Shown here: piece after piece, positions 63,139-64,000 of the stretch
How the letters are laid out: each line of letters begins with the position of its first letter
Numbering within the stretch: position 1 is the stretch's first letter
Source: Shinisaurus crocodilurus
Lineage: Eukaryota > Chordata > Lepidosauria > Squamata > Shinisauridae
Length of the DNA stretch: 64,000 nt
NCBI GenBank assembly: GCA_021292165.1
Contig: CM037877.1
Location: 207,866,715 to 207,930,714, forward strand
Direction of reading: 5' to 3'
Notes under the pieces: generated by a model
What the model saw: only the letters and a program-made list of their open reading frames with translations
Told to the model about the DNA's origin: nothing
Databases searched by the model: none
Program-made: the position numbers and the translations under genes

Positions 63139-63666
63139 AAAATGATCCTTTAAAAAACGCCAACTTCAGTGGACCGGATCATGTTGTTCGAATGCCTGAC
63201 TGCCATCTCCCAAAGCAGTTACTTTATTCCCAGCTCAAGGATGGAAAGCGGAATATCGGTGGTCAATATAAGAGGTTTAAAGATGTTCTTAAAGCTAATC
63301 TAAAAAAATGCAATATAAACATCAAAAACTGGGAAGCTCTGGCCCATGAACGATCTAACTGGAGGTTGGCCTTTCACAAAGGTTCTATGGACTTTGAAGA
63401 AGCTCGAGTGCAAGGTGAAAGGGAGAAACGTGCTAAGTGAAAAGCACGTCAAATGAATCCTTTACAAGACCATCTGGTAACCTGTGTCCTCACTGTGGGA
63501 AGCTGTGTGGATCTAGAATTGGCCTCCACAGTCACTTACGGACCCATCGCTATAGAGTCTACACAATTTTCTTTAGAATTCTCCTCCTTTTAAAATCTCC
63601 TTTTTGTAAATTTTCTTTTTTATCCTGGAAGATAATCTTACTCGGTCACGAGTGATCGCCTGACTG
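63139..63666 (+). mobile_element. ZF-LINE, copy 3, inserted in DIRS gag
   Basis: Begins near 'AAATGATCCTTTAAAAAACG' and ends 'CACGAGTGATCGCCTGACTG'. ATTTAA is repeated at 63133-63138 and 63667-63672, and deletion restores the gag codons for 'GLF-NSKTDE'. It encodes 'VVRMPDCHLPKQLLYSQLKD', a stop at 63438, and in another frame an intact finger 'CPHCGKLCGSRIGLHSHLRT'. About 96% like copy 1 by eye over the shared part. The 3' hairpin is ACTCG-GTCA-CGAGT. Confidence 0.9.
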
Positions 63667-64000
63667 ATTTAACTCTAAAACGGACGAGGCTATGGACTCC
63701 ATTCAAAAAGCTATAACCACGGCCAGGAAGATGGGTTTGACCCAGTACCCTCCTCCTCCTACATCAACGAAACAACGCAAGTGGTTTTGGCAACAGCCTT
63801 CGTTCCCCCCTCACCATCGGAGTGACCATCCTTCCCATCCTCAACAGCCTCCACCACTGAGACGCCCATATAACCAGTCTCGATACCAAGGTTTCAGGCA
63901 AACAGCGTCTTTGACTTGCCTCTCATCCATTTGCCTCCAATCCCATCTCAGCACCTCCAATTCGGCGACCAACTGAGGCCATTCCTACCGATGTGGAAGT

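Larger units (their letters stand above)
60967..63985 (+). pseudogene. DIRS gag (LAP2alpha-like), fragmented
   Basis: N-terminal cysteine-rich module: 'FCKCVHCGSK', 'LCLFCLGEGHRVDTCPHCQG', 'ARKNCSDCLRAVLWRKVLE' (60991-61170), then a basic linker. The frame changes near 61500 ('SPRCSRYRFRSPMLEWEG', 'RPQYYWEDW') and near 62100 ('HFSKQVRWMAELLGITVQPE'). After the CR1 insert come 'RMYWVQEQDTTFLFSHPKLN', 'SVIVES', 'HSAPVDKEGQRLDLMGHRAY', 'ANYQAIMARYQLFLWEKIG', a TGA at 62927 and 'RELARTFQMEATKLARQQIN', 'VALRRHAWLRSAGL', 'IEDLPFDGKGLF'. After the ZF-LINE it resumes 'FNSKTDEAMDSIQKAITTAR'. No start codon is found in the first frame. Clearly dead. Confidence 0.85.
60961..64000 (+). mobile_element. 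DIRS-type retrotransposon, gag region, runs off right edge
   Basis: The gag-like protein relates to the LAP2alpha-like gag of vertebrate DIRS elements, retrotransposons that integrate with a tyrosine recombinase rather than an integrase. The element is broken by a CR1 end (62241-62533) and a ZF-LINE (63139-63666). At the very edge (63957-64000) the + strand encodes 'QFGDQLRPFLPMWK', which fits the start of the reverse transcriptase region. Reverse transcriptase, RNase H, methylase-like and recombinase domains would lie outside the window. Confidence 0.82.

Overview
This window reads as repeat-rich, gene-poor vertebrate nuclear DNA, most likely from a squamate reptile (lizard or snake lineage; another sauropsid is not excluded). 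The reasons are CR1 and L2 LINE fragments with (ATTCTATGA)-type and TTA-rich 3' ends, two tRNA-derived SINE families of squamate type, a 5S rRNA-headed SINE with a CR1-like tail, very many short hAT- and Harbinger-like MITEs, and a DIRS-type retrotransposon gag region. I recognise no host protein-coding exon, tRNA, rRNA gene or CRISPR array. Nearly all open frames are chance frames in repeats or microsatellites; the exceptions are decayed retrotransposon proteins.

Layout. 1-10 kb: a hAT MITE (hAT-A), an L2 remnant, two copies of a 'GTGGCC' host repeat each holding a hAT insertion at the same internal site, two 5S-SINEs and a 527-bp hAT element. 10-20 kb: a SINE split by GC-rich DNA, a self-complementary trinucleotide array, a non-LTR element ending in a C2H2 zinc finger (ZF-LINE), tRNA-SINEs and LINE tails. 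20-32 kb: palindromic hAT MITE, hAT-C copies, L2 fragments, an inverted-duplicated MITE. 32-45 kb: GC-rich tandem hairpins, a Tigger-like MITE, Harbinger palindrome, perfect 106-bp palindromic hAT with 8-bp target duplication, hAT-C split by CR1, ZF-LINE, two 5S-SINEs flanking a 773-bp GC-rich hAT-A, and a fold-back cluster. 45-60 kb: SINEs, more MITEs, a 50-bp exact duplication, L2 split by a SINE, and a 5S-SINE. 60-64 kb: a frameshifted DIRS gag running off the right edge, interrupted by a CR1 tail and a ZF-LINE.

How the parts relate. Coding repeats (CR1, L2, ZF-LINE, DIRS) are the sources of reverse transcriptase activity; the 5S-SINE tail matches CR1 and so was probably moved by CR1 machinery. 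The MITEs keep only termini recognised by hAT, Harbinger or Tigger transposases encoded elsewhere. Nested insertions give a relative chronology: older DIRS, L2, hAT-C and host repeats were hit by younger CR1, SINE, hAT and ZF-LINE copies. I found no evidence for a new functional multi-gene system; the most unusual items are the 5S-CR1 SINE family, the GC-rich hAT-A with its deletion derivatives, perfect palindromes and same-site nesting.
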